Source: Flemingiibacterium sp045586505 (GTDB lineage: Bacteria; Bacillota; Clostridia; Oscillospirales; CAG-272). Taken from it: 64,000 bases of DNA. This document shows, one piece after another, positions 50,858 through 60,325 of the stretch (its first letter is position 1; each line of letters starts with the position of its first letter). The translations under genes and the position numbers were made by a program. The stretch covers positions 1 through 64,000 of the forward strand of contig JAZNAL010000013.1 in NCBI GenBank assembly GCA_045586505.1, in the 5' to 3' direction. The notes under the pieces were generated by a model that did not search any database, was not told the DNA's origin, and worked only from the letters and a program-made list of their open reading frames with translations.

Positions 50858-52120
50858 CTATAGTGTGATTTTTCTTGCCTCTAAGTAAAAGCGCTTGTCA
50901 TCCGCCTCGCCCATGGAGAAGGTTTTGCGCGGCAGTGCACCGTCGCGTACCACGGTGGGGAATAGTTCGGATTTTTCCATACCCTTGAAGATAAAGCCGA
51001 TGGCATTTTTGGCAGACGCCAGCTTCTTGGTGGACTCAACTCCGTGAATGTAGTCGATGACCGCACCCTCGCAGGTCTTTATGTAACCATCAAGGAAGGT
51101 TTGCAGCGTTCCCACGGGCAGGAGAGAAGTGGGATTATCCACGGTCATTTCTTTGCAGCCGCTGGCATCTATGATGCTGAAGGTCTGAGAGGGAATATCG
51201 CTTGCGGGAAGCGATTTTACATAGGCGGCGAGATCGTTTATCAGCTTTTCGGGATCGACACCGAAGATCACGCGGTAGATCGGCTCAAATTCAAGCGACT
51301 CATCGTGAATATTGACGATCTCGCACAGTGCGTATCTTGCGGGATGTACCGCGAGCTCCTCTTTGGTGAGCGTGGGCTTCAACTGTTCCCAGAATGCCTT
51401 TGCGGAGGCGAGGGAATGGTTGCCGTCGCCCATAGCGAACACCAGCGGCTTGTCGCAGCTCTGATCTGCGGCGGCGTTGTCATAGAGAGCATCAAGCGCG
51501 GCGGAGATGCGAGCGATCTCATCAGCGGGAATGAACTTTCCGAGCGAGTGACCGCCGTTTGCCATAAGCGTGAAATCGTATGCGGTCTCATATGCGCCGG
51601 CTTTTTCGATGATCGGCTCGATTACTGTGCGCTTCGGGTCGTCGATGAGTATCATGATGTGCGGAAGCTCAACAGATGCCCCCTCGCGAATCTTTACGCG
51701 CGGCGGTATGCGGTCGAGTACCGTGCCCTCGGTGGCGCGTACCAGCGATTTTGCACCCTTGGTGTAATCGTAGCACTCAAGATCAATGGCGCCCACCAGA
51801 CCACGGCGGATCTTGCCGTTATTCTGGGTGCGCTCAAGGTAGATCATGGTATCCTTGTGCTCGCAGAGTATGCCGCCTGCGTACTTTTTCATGGTTTCGT
51901 TGATACCGGGGATGCGTTTGTCGGCTTCGGAAAGATAAATTTCGGGAAGTGTTATGCGAAGCGTCGACGGTGCCGTGCCGACGATACTCTCGATGTTGTT
52001 CCAATACTCCGGCTCGGAGGTGTACTGGTCGCAGGCGATGCAGGACCAGCTTTTCATCGCCTCAGCGTTGTTTGCGAAGCTCGGCAGAAGTATATCAGCG
52101 GGATAAAAGCAGTGTTTCAT
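50858..52120 (-). CDS. DUF1015 family protein
   Basis: 420 residues. It shows the DUF1015 pattern: an N-terminal WSCIACDQYTSEPEYW, then YLERTQ, central ANGGHSLGKFI and FAMGDGNHSLASAKAFWE, and a late IDYIHGVESTKKLA. GDGNHS is strongly conserved in the family. The function is unknown, though it is presumably a cytosolic enzyme. Start ATG 52120 has AAGGAGT about seven bases upstream. It is monocistronic leftward. Confidence 0.88.
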   Translation of the reverse strand: MKHCFYPADILLPSFANNAEAMKSWSCIACDQYTSEPEYWNNIESIVGTAPSTLRITLPEIYLSEADKRIPGINETMKKYAGGILCEHKDTMIYLERTQNNGKIRRGLVGAIDLECYDYTKGAKSLVRATEGTVLDRIPPRVKIREGASVELPHIMILIDDPKRTVIEPIIEKAGAYETAYDFTLMANGGHSLGKFIPADEIARISAALDALYDNAAADQSCDKPLVFAMGDGNHSLASAKAFWEQLKPTLTKEELAVHPARYALCEIVNIHDESLEFEPIYRVIFGVDPEKLINDLAAYVKSLPASDIPSQTFSIIDASGCKEMTVDNPTSLLPVGTLQTFLDGYIKTCEGAVIDYIHGVESTKKLASAKNAIGFIFKGMEKSELFPTVVRDGALPRKTFSMGEADDKRFYLEARKITL

Positions 52121-52156
52121 GGGTGAGACTCCTTGTAAGGTTTTTTATATAGTAGT

Positions 52157-52185
52157 ATGATACCATATTTTGTTGTTTCTTGCAA
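52157..52185 (-). promoter_or_regulatory. Promoter of the DUF1015 gene
   Basis: Leftward TTGCAA (52185-52180), 17 bases, TATCAT (52162-52157). Confidence 0.65.
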
Positions 52186-52412
52186 GAGGTATTATAAAAA
52201 TATTTCTATCGGATATTTTATATTAAGGGGCTCATATAAAAATAAGATCAATCAGGCTATTACAAACAAGGTTGGTTTCCAAAAAACTTTATCTTTCAAT
52301 AATTTTTCCGTACTTCATCATACAGCCGTCACATTCGGGCTTTATAATATGTGCGTACGATAGAGAAAAAGCCGCAAACGCGGTATAACCTATACAGGAG
52401 GAATATATATTT

Positions 52413-53879
52413 ATGGATAACGAACGTAATTTTAACGAAATTGATAATAATGAACCAGCGCCCGCTGCGGAGGATACCACGTCTCCCGTCTCCCCGGAGC
52501 CTGTTCAGGAAGCGGCTGGTTCCGAGGCTGCCACTCCCGAAGTAATTGGGGCACCCGAACCCGCATCTTCCGAGCCTGTGCGTGATTTCAGCCGCTATCA
52601 GACGGCGGCGCCCACTTACACCACAACCACGTCCTATGAATCTCCTCGCGAGACAGTTTATGCGGGCGCTCCCAAAACCGAAAAGAAGCCTAAGGCAAGA
52701 CTCGGAGTCGGAGCGACGGCGATCCTTATCGCGGCTTGTATGCTTCTGTCGGGAGGTGCGGCATTCGCTGGCACTTACATTGCAAACAGCATGACCCAAT
52801 CTGCCGAGGCTCCCGCGGGCGGTGCGGGCAAGACAAACGCAGGTATCCCGTCCGTGGTGCTTCAGTCCTTTGCCAATCCCAACAAGACAGCGGGCGCCTA
52901 TGAGCAGGTGGCGGCGGCTGTCGCACCTACGGTTGTTGAGATCACCACTGAGTCCATCGTTACGGACTCCGTGTTCTGGGGCGGCAACTATGTCACCTCC
53001 GGTGCGGGAAGCGGCGTCATCATCAGCGCCGACGGACTTATCATTACCAACAACCACGTAGTCAGCGGCGCCAATGCCATCACCGTTACCACTACTGACG
53101 GCACCGAATATATCGCGAAGGTTATCGGTACCGATGCCGACTCGGATATTGCCGTTATCAAAGTGGAAGCAACAGATCTCCCCTTTGCTCTTATGGGTGA
53201 CAGCGATACGCTTGTGGTCGGACAGGAGGTACTCGCGGTGGGTAACCCCCTCGGTGAGCTTGGCGGCACTGTGACAAACGGCATCGTCAGTGCACTTTCC
53301 CGCGATGTCAGGATTGACGGCACAGAGATGACCCTCATCCAGACTAACGCGGCGGTCAATCCCGGCAACTCCGGCGGCGGTCTTTTTAATCTCTACGGTG
53401 AGCTTGTCGGTATCGTAAACGCAAAATCCAGCACCACCTCCTCCGGCACATCCGTCGAGGGTATCGGATTCGCGATTCCCGCAAACACCGCCGTGAAGGT
53501 TACCGAGGAGCTTATCAATTATGGTTATGTGCGCGGTAAGGTAATGCTCGGCATCACCTACGTTGATGTTGATACCTCTTATGAGGCTATGTACTATCGT
53601 GTCAGCGCGCTGGGCGTATATATCGCTACCTCCGAGTACACCGACGAGCTGAAGCCCGGCGACCGCATCGTTGCTGTTGACGGCACAGAGGTCACATATG
53701 GAGCCGAAGTCAAGGCGGCGATCAAGGATCGCGCGGTAGGCGATGAGATCACCGTGACCGTTGTACGCGACGGCAAGTATGTAGACGTCAAGGTGGTGCT
53801 CCGCGAGTACGTTCCCTCCGAAGCACAGGCAACCGAGGAGCAGACCTCACGCTTTGAAAGTAACTTCGGTATCAAATAA
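52413..53879 (+). CDS. HtrA/DegP-like membrane-anchored serine protease
   Basis: 488 residues. A disordered acidic and proline-rich cytosolic tail (about 1-95) precedes one membrane helix (about 97-121). The trypsin-like domain holds H215 (ITNNHVV), D246 (DSDIAVIK) and S321 (GNSGGG). A C-terminal PDZ domain (about 380-470) follows, with ELKPGDRIVAVDG. It degrades or refolds misfolded exported proteins. AGGAGGA lies about ten bases before the ATG. The upstream 52186-52412 holds only a small GCCGC/GCGGT hairpin and a possible TATAAT near 52341. Confidence 0.93.
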   Translation: MDNERNFNEIDNNEPAPAAEDTTSPVSPEPVQEAAGSEAATPEVIGAPEPASSEPVRDFSRYQTAAPTYTTTTSYESPRETVYAGAPKTEKKPKARLGVGATAILIAACMLLSGGAAFAGTYIANSMTQSAEAPAGGAGKTNAGIPSVVLQSFANPNKTAGAYEQVAAAVAPTVVEITTESIVTDSVFWGGNYVTSGAGSGVIISADGLIITNNHVVSGANAITVTTTDGTEYIAKVIGTDADSDIAVIKVEATDLPFALMGDSDTLVVGQEVLAVGNPLGELGGTVTNGIVSALSRDVRIDGTEMTLIQTNAAVNPGNSGGGLFNLYGELVGIVNAKSSTTSSGTSVEGIGFAIPANTAVKVTEELINYGYVRGKVMLGITYVDVDTSYEAMYYRVSALGVYIATSEYTDELKPGDRIVAVDGTEVTYGAEVKAAIKDRAVGDEITVTVVRDGKYVDVKVVLREYVPSEAQATEEQTSRFESNFGIK

Positions 53880-53934
53880 TCCACTTATCTGAATATATTT
53901 CGCTTCATATTCATATATATCCCACGAGGTGATA

Positions 53935-54033
53935 GCGTGAAAAACTTTTTCACGCAGGGGTTTGCTACGCAAAACCACCCACAATTACCCGAGAAAGGAA
54001 GCTTTCGCTAACGCGAAAGCCACAGTGATTATT
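53935..54033 (+). repeat. Three-hairpin leader element, dacF copy
   Basis: Order: GCGTGAAAA/TTTTCACGC (53935-53955), TTTGC-TAC-GCAAA (53961-53973), the SD GAAAGGAA (53993-54000), GCTTTCGC-TAAC-GCGAAAGC (54001-54020) and 13 bases to ATG. It shares hairpins, spacing and most bases with the lexA leader but lacks its extra hairpin. The loops differ between copies while the stems are kept. Confidence 0.75.
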
Positions 54034-55176
54034 ATGAATATGAAGCGATTTCTTTCATTATTATTAGTAGTTATTCTTACACTTGCATTTGCACTTCCTG
54101 TCGCTGCCGGGGATTATAACGCGCGTTCCTACATACTTATGGAAGCTTCCACGGGTACGGTGCTTCTGGAGGAAAACGCCGATGAAGCGCTTCCGCCGGC
54201 TTCGGTTACCAAGATTATGACGCTTCTTATTGTTATGGAAGCCGTCGATGACGGACGGCTTAAGTGGGACGATACCGTGCAGTGCTCCGAATATGCCGCA
54301 TCTATGGGCGGGTCCCAGGTATATCTCGAGCCTGGCGAGGAGATGAGCGTATCAGAGATGGTAAAATGCGTAGTGATCTCCAGCGCCAATGACGCCGCAG
54401 TTGCGCTTGCGGAAAAGGTGGCGGGCAGTGAGGAGGCGTTCGTCGGGATGATGAATGAGCGCGCCGCCGAGCTAGGTATGACGAACACCGTGTTCAAAAA
54501 CACCAACGGACTTGACGATGACGTGGACGGACACGTCACCAGCGCTCGCGATATCGCGATCATGTCCCGCGAGCTTATCACAAAGCATCCGCAGATACTT
54601 GAATATTCCTCCATCTGGATGGACAGCATCCGAAACGGTGAGTTCGGGCTGACCAATACCAACCGTCTCGTGCGATTTTACCGCGGTGCCAACGGCTTAA
54701 AGACCGGTTCCACCTCAAAAGCAAAATTCTGTATCTCAGCCACCGCCCTGCGGGACGGCATGCAGCTTATCGCCGTAGTTATGGCATCACCCACCCGTGA
54801 CGAGCGCAATGAAACTGCGAAAAAACTGCTGGACTACGGCTTTGCGGGGTGGGAGATCGCGAATATTACTCCCGATGCGCCCCTGGAATCGCTCAGAGTG
54901 GTCGGCGGAGTCACAGATTCGGTGGCGCTTGTATGCAGGGCGGACTCTGTACTGCTGAAAAAAGGTCAGACTGCGAAAATTACGCAGGAAATTTTTCTTC
55001 CGGAATATATTTCAGCACCGGTAAAGGCGGGAGATGAGGTCGGACGCATAGATTTTTCTGTAGAAAATGAAGTTGTCGCCACAGTTCCGATCACAGCGGC
55101 GGAAAATGCCGAAAAGATAGGCTACAGCGGGATTTTTTTGCGTTTGCTGAGTAAAATGCTGTTGGTCGAGCTTTAA
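54034..55176 (+). CDS. dacF: D-alanyl-D-alanine carboxypeptidase (DacF-like)
   Basis: 380 residues. Signal peptide about 1-25. Penicillin-binding motifs: SVTK (57-60), SAN (117-119) and KTG in NGLKTGST. A C-terminal beta-rich domain follows, and a final hydrophobic helix-like tail (IFLRLLSKMLLVEL) may bind the membrane. It trims the terminal D-Ala from peptidoglycan stem peptides. ATG 54034 is chosen as the signal peptide begins there; the SD lies upstream of a hairpin. It follows htrA. Confidence 0.93.
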   Translation: MNMKRFLSLLLVVILTLAFALPVAAGDYNARSYILMEASTGTVLLEENADEALPPASVTKIMTLLIVMEAVDDGRLKWDDTVQCSEYAASMGGSQVYLEPGEEMSVSEMVKCVVISSANDAAVALAEKVAGSEEAFVGMMNERAAELGMTNTVFKNTNGLDDDVDGHVTSARDIAIMSRELITKHPQILEYSSIWMDSIRNGEFGLTNTNRLVRFYRGANGLKTGSTSKAKFCISATALRDGMQLIAVVMASPTRDERNETAKKLLDYGFAGWEIANITPDAPLESLRVVGGVTDSVALVCRADSVLLKKGQTAKITQEIFLPEYISAPVKAGDEVGRIDFSVENEVVATVPITAAENAEKIGYSGIFLRLLSKMLLVEL

Positions 55177-55226
55177 TATTAAACCCCATTTAAAATTACA
55201 AATACCTTACAAGATAAGGAAACCTA

Positions 55227-55255
55227 TTGCAAAAAAAAAGGACTTGTAGTATCAT
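55227..55255 (+). promoter_or_regulatory. Promoter of the SLH-protein gene
   Basis: TTGCAA (55227-55232), 17 bases with a long A-run, TATCAT (55250-55255). Start near 55262. Confidence 0.65.
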
Positions 55256-55265
55256 ATGTACAGGG

Positions 55266-55364
55266 AAAATCTTCAATCATTGCAAAACCAGCGCCAAAAG
55301 GTGCAGGACATTCATGTGAGACCGGATGTCGGTACCCAAGGCAGGGAATGCAAATGAAGATTTT
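55266..55364 (+). other. Structured 5' leader of the SLH-protein mRNA
   Basis: AAAATCTTCA (55266-55275) pairs perfectly with TGAAGATTTT (55355-55364), and TTGC with GCAA extends the closing helix. Inside are GCGCC-AAAA-GGTGC (55291-55304) and GACAT/ATGTC (55307-55330). It looks like a multi-branched RNA of about 100 bases ending 36 bases before the start codon. It matches no riboswitch class I could recall. Confidence 0.55.
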
Positions 55365-55400
55365 ACCGCAAAAATTATTTTTAAAAGGAGAAACACCACA

Positions 55401-58400
55401 ATGAGAAATCTCAAGAAGTTTCTTGCATTAGTGCTTGCTATGATCATGGTAGTAAGTGCTGCTGCAGTAGTTTCCGCTGATTTCACTGACGTTGCCGCTG
55501 ATGACCGCTATGCAGCAGCTATCAACGACCTCGCTGTGAAGGGTATCGTTAAGGGTACCTCGGACACTACTTTTGGTCCTACTCAGAATGTTACCAGAGA
55601 GCAGATGGCTCTCTTCGTAGCAAGATCCATTACCGGTGAGCTCAACGACGAAGCTTGGGCTAACGGTATCATTCCTTTCGCTGATGTTACTCGTTACAAG
55701 GGCGCTATTCAGTGCGCATACCTCAACGGTATCATCAACGGTACTCCCGCTGGCACCTTCGATCCCGAGGGTGGCATCACCTACGTTGCAGCTCTCAAGA
55801 TGGCAGTTTGCGCACTTGGCTACGGCGAAGGTCTTGAGTGGCCTTGGGGCTACTACAACAAGGCAGTTGAACTCGGTCTCACCGCTAACATGGCAGTTGA
55901 TACCCTCGAGGCTGAGCTCAACAGAGCTGAGACCGCTCAGGTTATCTACAACATGATCTATGCTGCTCGCAAGGACAGCGATAAGACTTTTGCAGCTGAG
56001 AAGTTCGATATTGCACTCGAAGAGAACACCACTCTCTTTGCAATTACCGCTACTCCTAAGCAGTATGCTTACACCGAGTCCGGCGCAGGCGCATACAACT
56101 CTGCTGCTGATGTCGACGGCACCTTCGTTGGTCTCCAGACCATCGTAAACGGTGTTCCCAGCGGCAAGATGCTGTATGTAGCAGTTGAGTCCATTGGTCT
56201 TACCGAGGAAAACGTTGAAGATTACTTCAACTATGCTGTAGAGCTTATCAACTTTGACGCAGCTACCGGCGCATTTACCGGCTACGTTCTTGGCGAAGCT
56301 CCTAAGACCATCACTCAGAAAGATGTAGGTTATGCTTCTAATTACTCCAAGATTAAGGTTGACGATGTAACCTACACCGGCGTTGATGAATTCACCGGCG
56401 CATCCCTCATCAACGAGATCGTAATCTACGACGGTACCGGCGTTGCTACCGCCGCTAAGATGCTCCTCACCAACAAAGATGGTCATATCATCGACGGTAA
56501 GGGTAATCTTCTTGCAACCTTGGCTCACAACTCTTCTACCGGCGCTAAGTACTACTACGACGAGGAAGGCGGTAATAAGAAGGTAATCACCGAAGCTACT
56601 GCTCTTGCTAAGTACGGCGTATATATTGATGATGCTGAGGCATCTGAGTATATTGAGTACAACACCATCAACAGCGTTGGTGGCGGCGTTAAGTCTACTC
56701 TTTACACAAAGGCATATGAGCTGAAGCTCTTCGATGACGACCACGATGATCTTTACGATCGTGCATACTACAGCCCCATCTACATGAGCGTTTACAACAC
56801 CTACAAGGGTAATGTAGGCGGCAAGGAAAAGGTTGTCGACGGTATGCTTGCTAAAGTATTAGGTGATGATTACATCATGGAAGCTTCCACTGTTACCTAC
56901 ACCGATACTGCTGCTCAGGAAGAAGGCGCTGTTGTAGTATTTACCTACAACAAGCAGCTTAAGACCGTTAATGTAATTGATGTTGTTGAAATGCAGACCG
57001 GTTTTATCGATAAGATCGACGCTACCGAATACACTAAAACTTCCAACAATATCGGTAAGGGTGACCTTAATCTTACCATTGACGGCACAACCTACGCTAT
57101 CGCATACTACTATAATGGCAGCAGCTACACTACCGATGCTGCACTTGGCGCAGATCTCGTAGCTTTCAATGAATACAACACCAATCGTTCTGTTGAGGAT
57201 GTAGCAAACAAGCCTTTCATTAGCCTTATCCCCCAGAGAGGCCTGTTCATCGATGACCTTAAGGTTGATGAGTATGTTGGCTTCTACGCTTACAACGGCT
57301 ATATCATCTACGCTTCTGAGCTTGAAACTAAGGATCTCTATGACTTCGCAGTTGTAGAAGAATTCGAAGATTTCAATCTTGGCGAGATCTTCCTTGATAT
57401 GTGGGTAGGCGCTGAGGTTCAGAAAGAGGCTCGTGTAACCTCTATCGACGGTAAGGATCTTGAGGATCTTTCTTCCTACAAGCTCTCTATGCTCATTTCT
57501 AAGGGTGAGTACTTCTATCCCGGCACTATCTACGCATTCAACAAGGTTGAGGACGCTTACAACCTTAAGGAAATCGTAGATGAGGATAACTATGAAGATT
57601 ATGACCTCATCGATGCTAAGTATGCAGATGATGCATATACTGGCGACTCCGGTGTTCTCGCTTTCGAGGACGGTTCTACCAGAGGCGAAGACAGAGAACT
57701 CAGACTCCGCACATCCTCCAACACTGTATTCTACTTCATCAATGAAGCAGAGTGCAACAATCCTAAGGGCAAGTGCGATCCTACCAATGATAAGCATGAT
57801 GTGAAGTGCGACAGCCTTGATCCTTACCTCACCGAAGTAAGAGTATTCGTTGGTCAGCCCGACGATGCTAAGATCTACTTCGATGAAAACTCCAAGATTT
57901 GGGTAGACGCTCTTGGCCACGGTACAGGCAAGTCCTTCGGTAAGGCTTCCGTTGTATTCGTAATTGACGCTTACGACGAAGGCTTCTTCGGCAAGACCGA
58001 TTCCGTATATGCATTCTCCATTATCGCTAACAGCATGGATAGAGTTCTTGTTGACAATGCTGAAGACCTCGGTATGCCTGAGGGCTACACCGGTGTATAC
58101 TACAAGTACGCAAACGGTGCTGTAAACCTCGATACCGGTAAGAAGATGGACCTCTACTCCAAGGTTAAGCTCAGCTACAATAAGGTTTACAAGGTAAATG
58201 AAGATGGCGTAGTAGCTCTCTCTGACGATAACAACTTCAATCCCAACGACGCAACTTACGGACCTTACCTTGATGAAAATGGTTTAATCCCGGATGCTTC
58301 CGCTGATAATAAGAATCACGACAAACTTGAGGTAAGATGGACCACCGCTGGTGCATTAGATAGATACGAACCCGAAGCATTCAAGAACTATATCAAGTAC

Positions 58401-59093
58401 GGTATCTATGATGTAAGCGGCGATACCAAGGAACAGATCGATGACGCTTGGGGCATATCTAACGGCGTAGTTAACTACTTTGACTACCTCTGGTATAAGG
58501 GCAGATATAACGATCCTGACACTGTTGCTGAAGCAGTTGATGCATACGCTGAAGGTCTCGCAGATGTAGCTAACGCAGTTATTGGCGGAGCTACTTACGA
58601 AGACGCTTACAAGGAAGAGTTTGTTGTAGGTACTGCAACTCCTGTTATTGCTGGTGCAGGCGACAAGATGTGGGATGTTGTTGAAGACTTCCTCGCTCCT
58701 TTTGTTGACGCTGGCGAAACCGTTACAGCTGCTGACGTTAAGGATGCATTCGCTCCTATCGATGACATTGATAACTACTATGAAATCGAAACCTATGAGC
58801 CTCCGTTCTTTGCAGAATATAATGATGACGGTAATGTAGTAATCGAAATGCTCGAAGACGTTGCTGGTTACACCGGTAAGTACTTTATCAGCGAGCAGGA
58901 TGATGTAACCGATATCTACGTTATCAACGTTGGCGATTATTCGATTTATGACGGTGAGGAAGCTTGCGCAATCCTCAACTCTGCAACTCAGTTTGGTTGG
59001 GTTGGTCAGGGTCATACCGAGAATCTCTTTGATGAGTACATCAAGGATGGTAGCATCGTATTCATCGTAAGCTACACCAACAAAAACAAATAA
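55401..59093 (+). CDS. Large S-layer-homology (SLH) domain protein
   Basis: 1,230 residues. Signal peptide about 1-26 (FLALVLAMIMVVSAAAVVSA). SLH repeats follow: FTDVAADDRYAAAINDLAVK with GTSDTTFGPTQNVTREQMAL, then FADVTRYKGAIQCAYLNGII with GTFDPEGGITYVAALKM, and a degenerate third. They bind secondary cell-wall polymer. The remaining about 1,050 residues are Asp-, Tyr- and Val-rich, beta-like, without a known domain; CNNPKGKCDPTNDKHDVKC is an isolated Cys cluster. Strong codon bias suggests an abundant surface protein, possibly the S-layer. ATG 55401 has AAAGGAG upstream. Confidence 0.9.
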   Translation: MRNLKKFLALVLAMIMVVSAAAVVSADFTDVAADDRYAAAINDLAVKGIVKGTSDTTFGPTQNVTREQMALFVARSITGELNDEAWANGIIPFADVTRYKGAIQCAYLNGIINGTPAGTFDPEGGITYVAALKMAVCALGYGEGLEWPWGYYNKAVELGLTANMAVDTLEAELNRAETAQVIYNMIYAARKDSDKTFAAEKFDIALEENTTLFAITATPKQYAYTESGAGAYNSAADVDGTFVGLQTIVNGVPSGKMLYVAVESIGLTEENVEDYFNYAVELINFDAATGAFTGYVLGEAPKTITQKDVGYASNYSKIKVDDVTYTGVDEFTGASLINEIVIYDGTGVATAAKMLLTNKDGHIIDGKGNLLATLAHNSSTGAKYYYDEEGGNKKVITEATALAKYGVYIDDAEASEYIEYNTINSVGGGVKSTLYTKAYELKLFDDDHDDLYDRAYYSPIYMSVYNTYKGNVGGKEKVVDGMLAKVLGDDYIMEASTVTYTDTAAQEEGAVVVFTYNKQLKTVNVIDVVEMQTGFIDKIDATEYTKTSNNIGKGDLNLTIDGTTYAIAYYYNGSSYTTDAALGADLVAFNEYNTNRSVEDVANKPFISLIPQRGLFIDDLKVDEYVGFYAYNGYIIYASELETKDLYDFAVVEEFEDFNLGEIFLDMWVGAEVQKEARVTSIDGKDLEDLSSYKLSMLISKGEYFYPGTIYAFNKVEDAYNLKEIVDEDNYEDYDLIDAKYADDAYTGDSGVLAFEDGSTRGEDRELRLRTSSNTVFYFINEAECNNPKGKCDPTNDKHDVKCDSLDPYLTEVRVFVGQPDDAKIYFDENSKIWVDALGHGTGKSFGKASVVFVIDAYDEGFFGKTDSVYAFSIIANSMDRVLVDNAEDLGMPEGYTGVYYKYANGAVNLDTGKKMDLYSKVKLSYNKVYKVNEDGVVALSDDNNFNPNDATYGPYLDENGLIPDASADNKNHDKLEVRWTTAGALDRYEPEAFKNYIKYGIYDVSGDTKEQIDDAWGISNGVVNYFDYLWYKGRYNDPDTVAEAVDAYAEGLADVANAVIGGATYEDAYKEEFVVGTATPVIAGAGDKMWDVVEDFLAPFVDAGETVTAADVKDAFAPIDDIDNYYEIETYEPPFFAEYNDDGNVVIEMLEDVAGYTGKYFISEQDDVTDIYVINVGDYSIYDGEEACAILNSATQFGWVGQGHTENLFDEYIKDGSIVFIVSYTNKNK

Positions 59094-59125
59094 TCACTCT
59101 TACGACTGATTAGACGTTAGACACA

Positions 59126-59153
59126 AACCGCTCCCCTCGGGGAGCGGTTTTGT
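59126..59153 (+). terminator. Terminator of the SLH-protein gene
   Basis: AAACCGCTCCCC pairs with GGGGAGCGGTTT, followed by TG. Confidence 0.85.
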
Positions 59154-59169
59154 CATACTTAAATAACCG

Positions 59170-59210
59170 AAAAAAAGAGCAGTCACAAGTTGAAAGCTTG
59201 TGACTGCTCC
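59170..59210 (-). terminator. Leftward terminator of the dnaC operon
   Basis: Leftward GAGCAGTCACAAG pairs with CTTGTGACTGCTC, followed by TTTTTTTC. Confidence 0.85.
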
Positions 59211-59291
59211 TAGCGCGTATATACCCAAACAAAGCGTTTTTTCGTTTGAAGCATAAGAAGGCTTCACATTGTCGGGGTGGGTTGTATCGTA

Positions 59292-59327
59292 CAGGGGTGC
59301 TGCACTTATGAGCAGCACCCCTGTTTT
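59292..59327. terminator. Hairpin just after dnaC
   Basis: CAGGGGTGCTGC pairs with GCAGCACCCCTG, with TTTT on the right side and AAAACAG on the left. It best terminates rightward transcripts, so it may protect dnaC from antisense readthrough. Confidence 0.6.
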
Positions 59328-59332
59328 ACTAT

Positions 59333-60307
59333 TCACGAAAGCTTCTGCAGGCGGATATCCTTGCCTTGGAAGCGCATGACCATGAAATCGCCGAACAGAC
59401 GGCTAGTGATGCGATCGCTGTAGCGGTCGCGGATCTCGTTTTGGGTAAGATTGGTGCTGATTATCATCGAGCCTGAGTTGTTGATGCGGGTATTGATTAT
59501 GTTGTACAGACAGGAGACGGTGAATTGATTGGCGACCTCGGTACCAAGGTCATCGATTATAAGAAGATCGCAGTTGAAATACTTGTCTGTGCGCGACTCG
59601 GAGGTGTCGCCGTAGCCGCGAGTAAAGCGCTCGTATTCGAAATCTGCCAATATGTTCTGTGAGGTGTCGTATACGACATCAAAGCCACGCTCGATCAGTC
59701 TTTTGGCGACCGATGTGGAAAGATGGGTCTTACCGAGCCCAGTGGTACCGCAGAAGAACATATTATCGCTACTGTCCGCCGAGAAGCGCTCGGCATAGGT
59801 ACGGCAGGTGTCGAGGATCAGCTTCATGTTGCGGCGTTCCTCGGGGGTGCGGTTGTAATAATCGAGGCTGAAGGTGTCGAAGGTCTGTGTGCGGATAAGA
59901 TTACCGATACCGGAGCTTTCATAGCCGGCAAGGATCAGATCGCGGCGCATACATTCGCACAGCTTTGTGCCGATAAAGCCGGTGTCACTGCACTTCTCGC
60001 ACTCATATTTTACTGCGGTGTAGTCTGACGGGTATCCGATGGATCTGAGATACTCCGCACGTACCGCCTGCAGCTCGCGATTGCTCTCGCGCAGCTTTGC
60101 AATACGCTCTTCCAGCCCTTCCTTGCCTTTAAGCGACTCGCGCATGATATTGAGTCCTGTCTCGGACAGAACGCGGTCGATCTTCATAAGCTCGGGGTAT
60201 TTTTGATGCAATTCATTGGCACGGTGCTCGGCGGCTTCCTTGGCACGCAGATTTTTGTCCGCGTATTCCTGCCGTATTCTCAGATAGTTGTCTTTATTGT
60301 ATCCCAT
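59333..60307 (-). CDS. dnaC: DnaC/DnaI-like helicase loader ATPase
   Basis: 324 residues. A basic N-terminal helical part (about 1-95) precedes a zinc site YECEKCSDTGFIGTKLCEC. The AAA+ domain has Walker A GTTGLGKTH, Walker B LLIIDDLGTE, sensor STNL and the arginine of RITSRLFG. It loads the replicative helicase DnaB at origins or restart sites. dnaD lies upstream in the same operon. The start is placed at ATG 60307; GAGGTAACG precedes it. Confidence 0.92.
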   Translation of the reverse strand: MGYNKDNYLRIRQEYADKNLRAKEAAEHRANELHQKYPELMKIDRVLSETGLNIMRESLKGKEGLEERIAKLRESNRELQAVRAEYLRSIGYPSDYTAVKYECEKCSDTGFIGTKLCECMRRDLILAGYESSGIGNLIRTQTFDTFSLDYYNRTPEERRNMKLILDTCRTYAERFSADSSDNMFFCGTTGLGKTHLSTSVAKRLIERGFDVVYDTSQNILADFEYERFTRGYGDTSESRTDKYFNCDLLIIDDLGTEVANQFTVSCLYNIINTRINNSGSMIISTNLTQNEIRDRYSDRITSRLFGDFMVMRFQGKDIRLQKLS

Positions 60308-60325
60308 GCGTTACCTCGCTTACGG

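Noticed and set aside
55266..55364. Cyclic-di-GMP or purine riboswitch in the SLH leader.
   Set aside because: The conserved bases of those classes (GAAA tetraloop with receptor, or the three-way-junction core) are not present.
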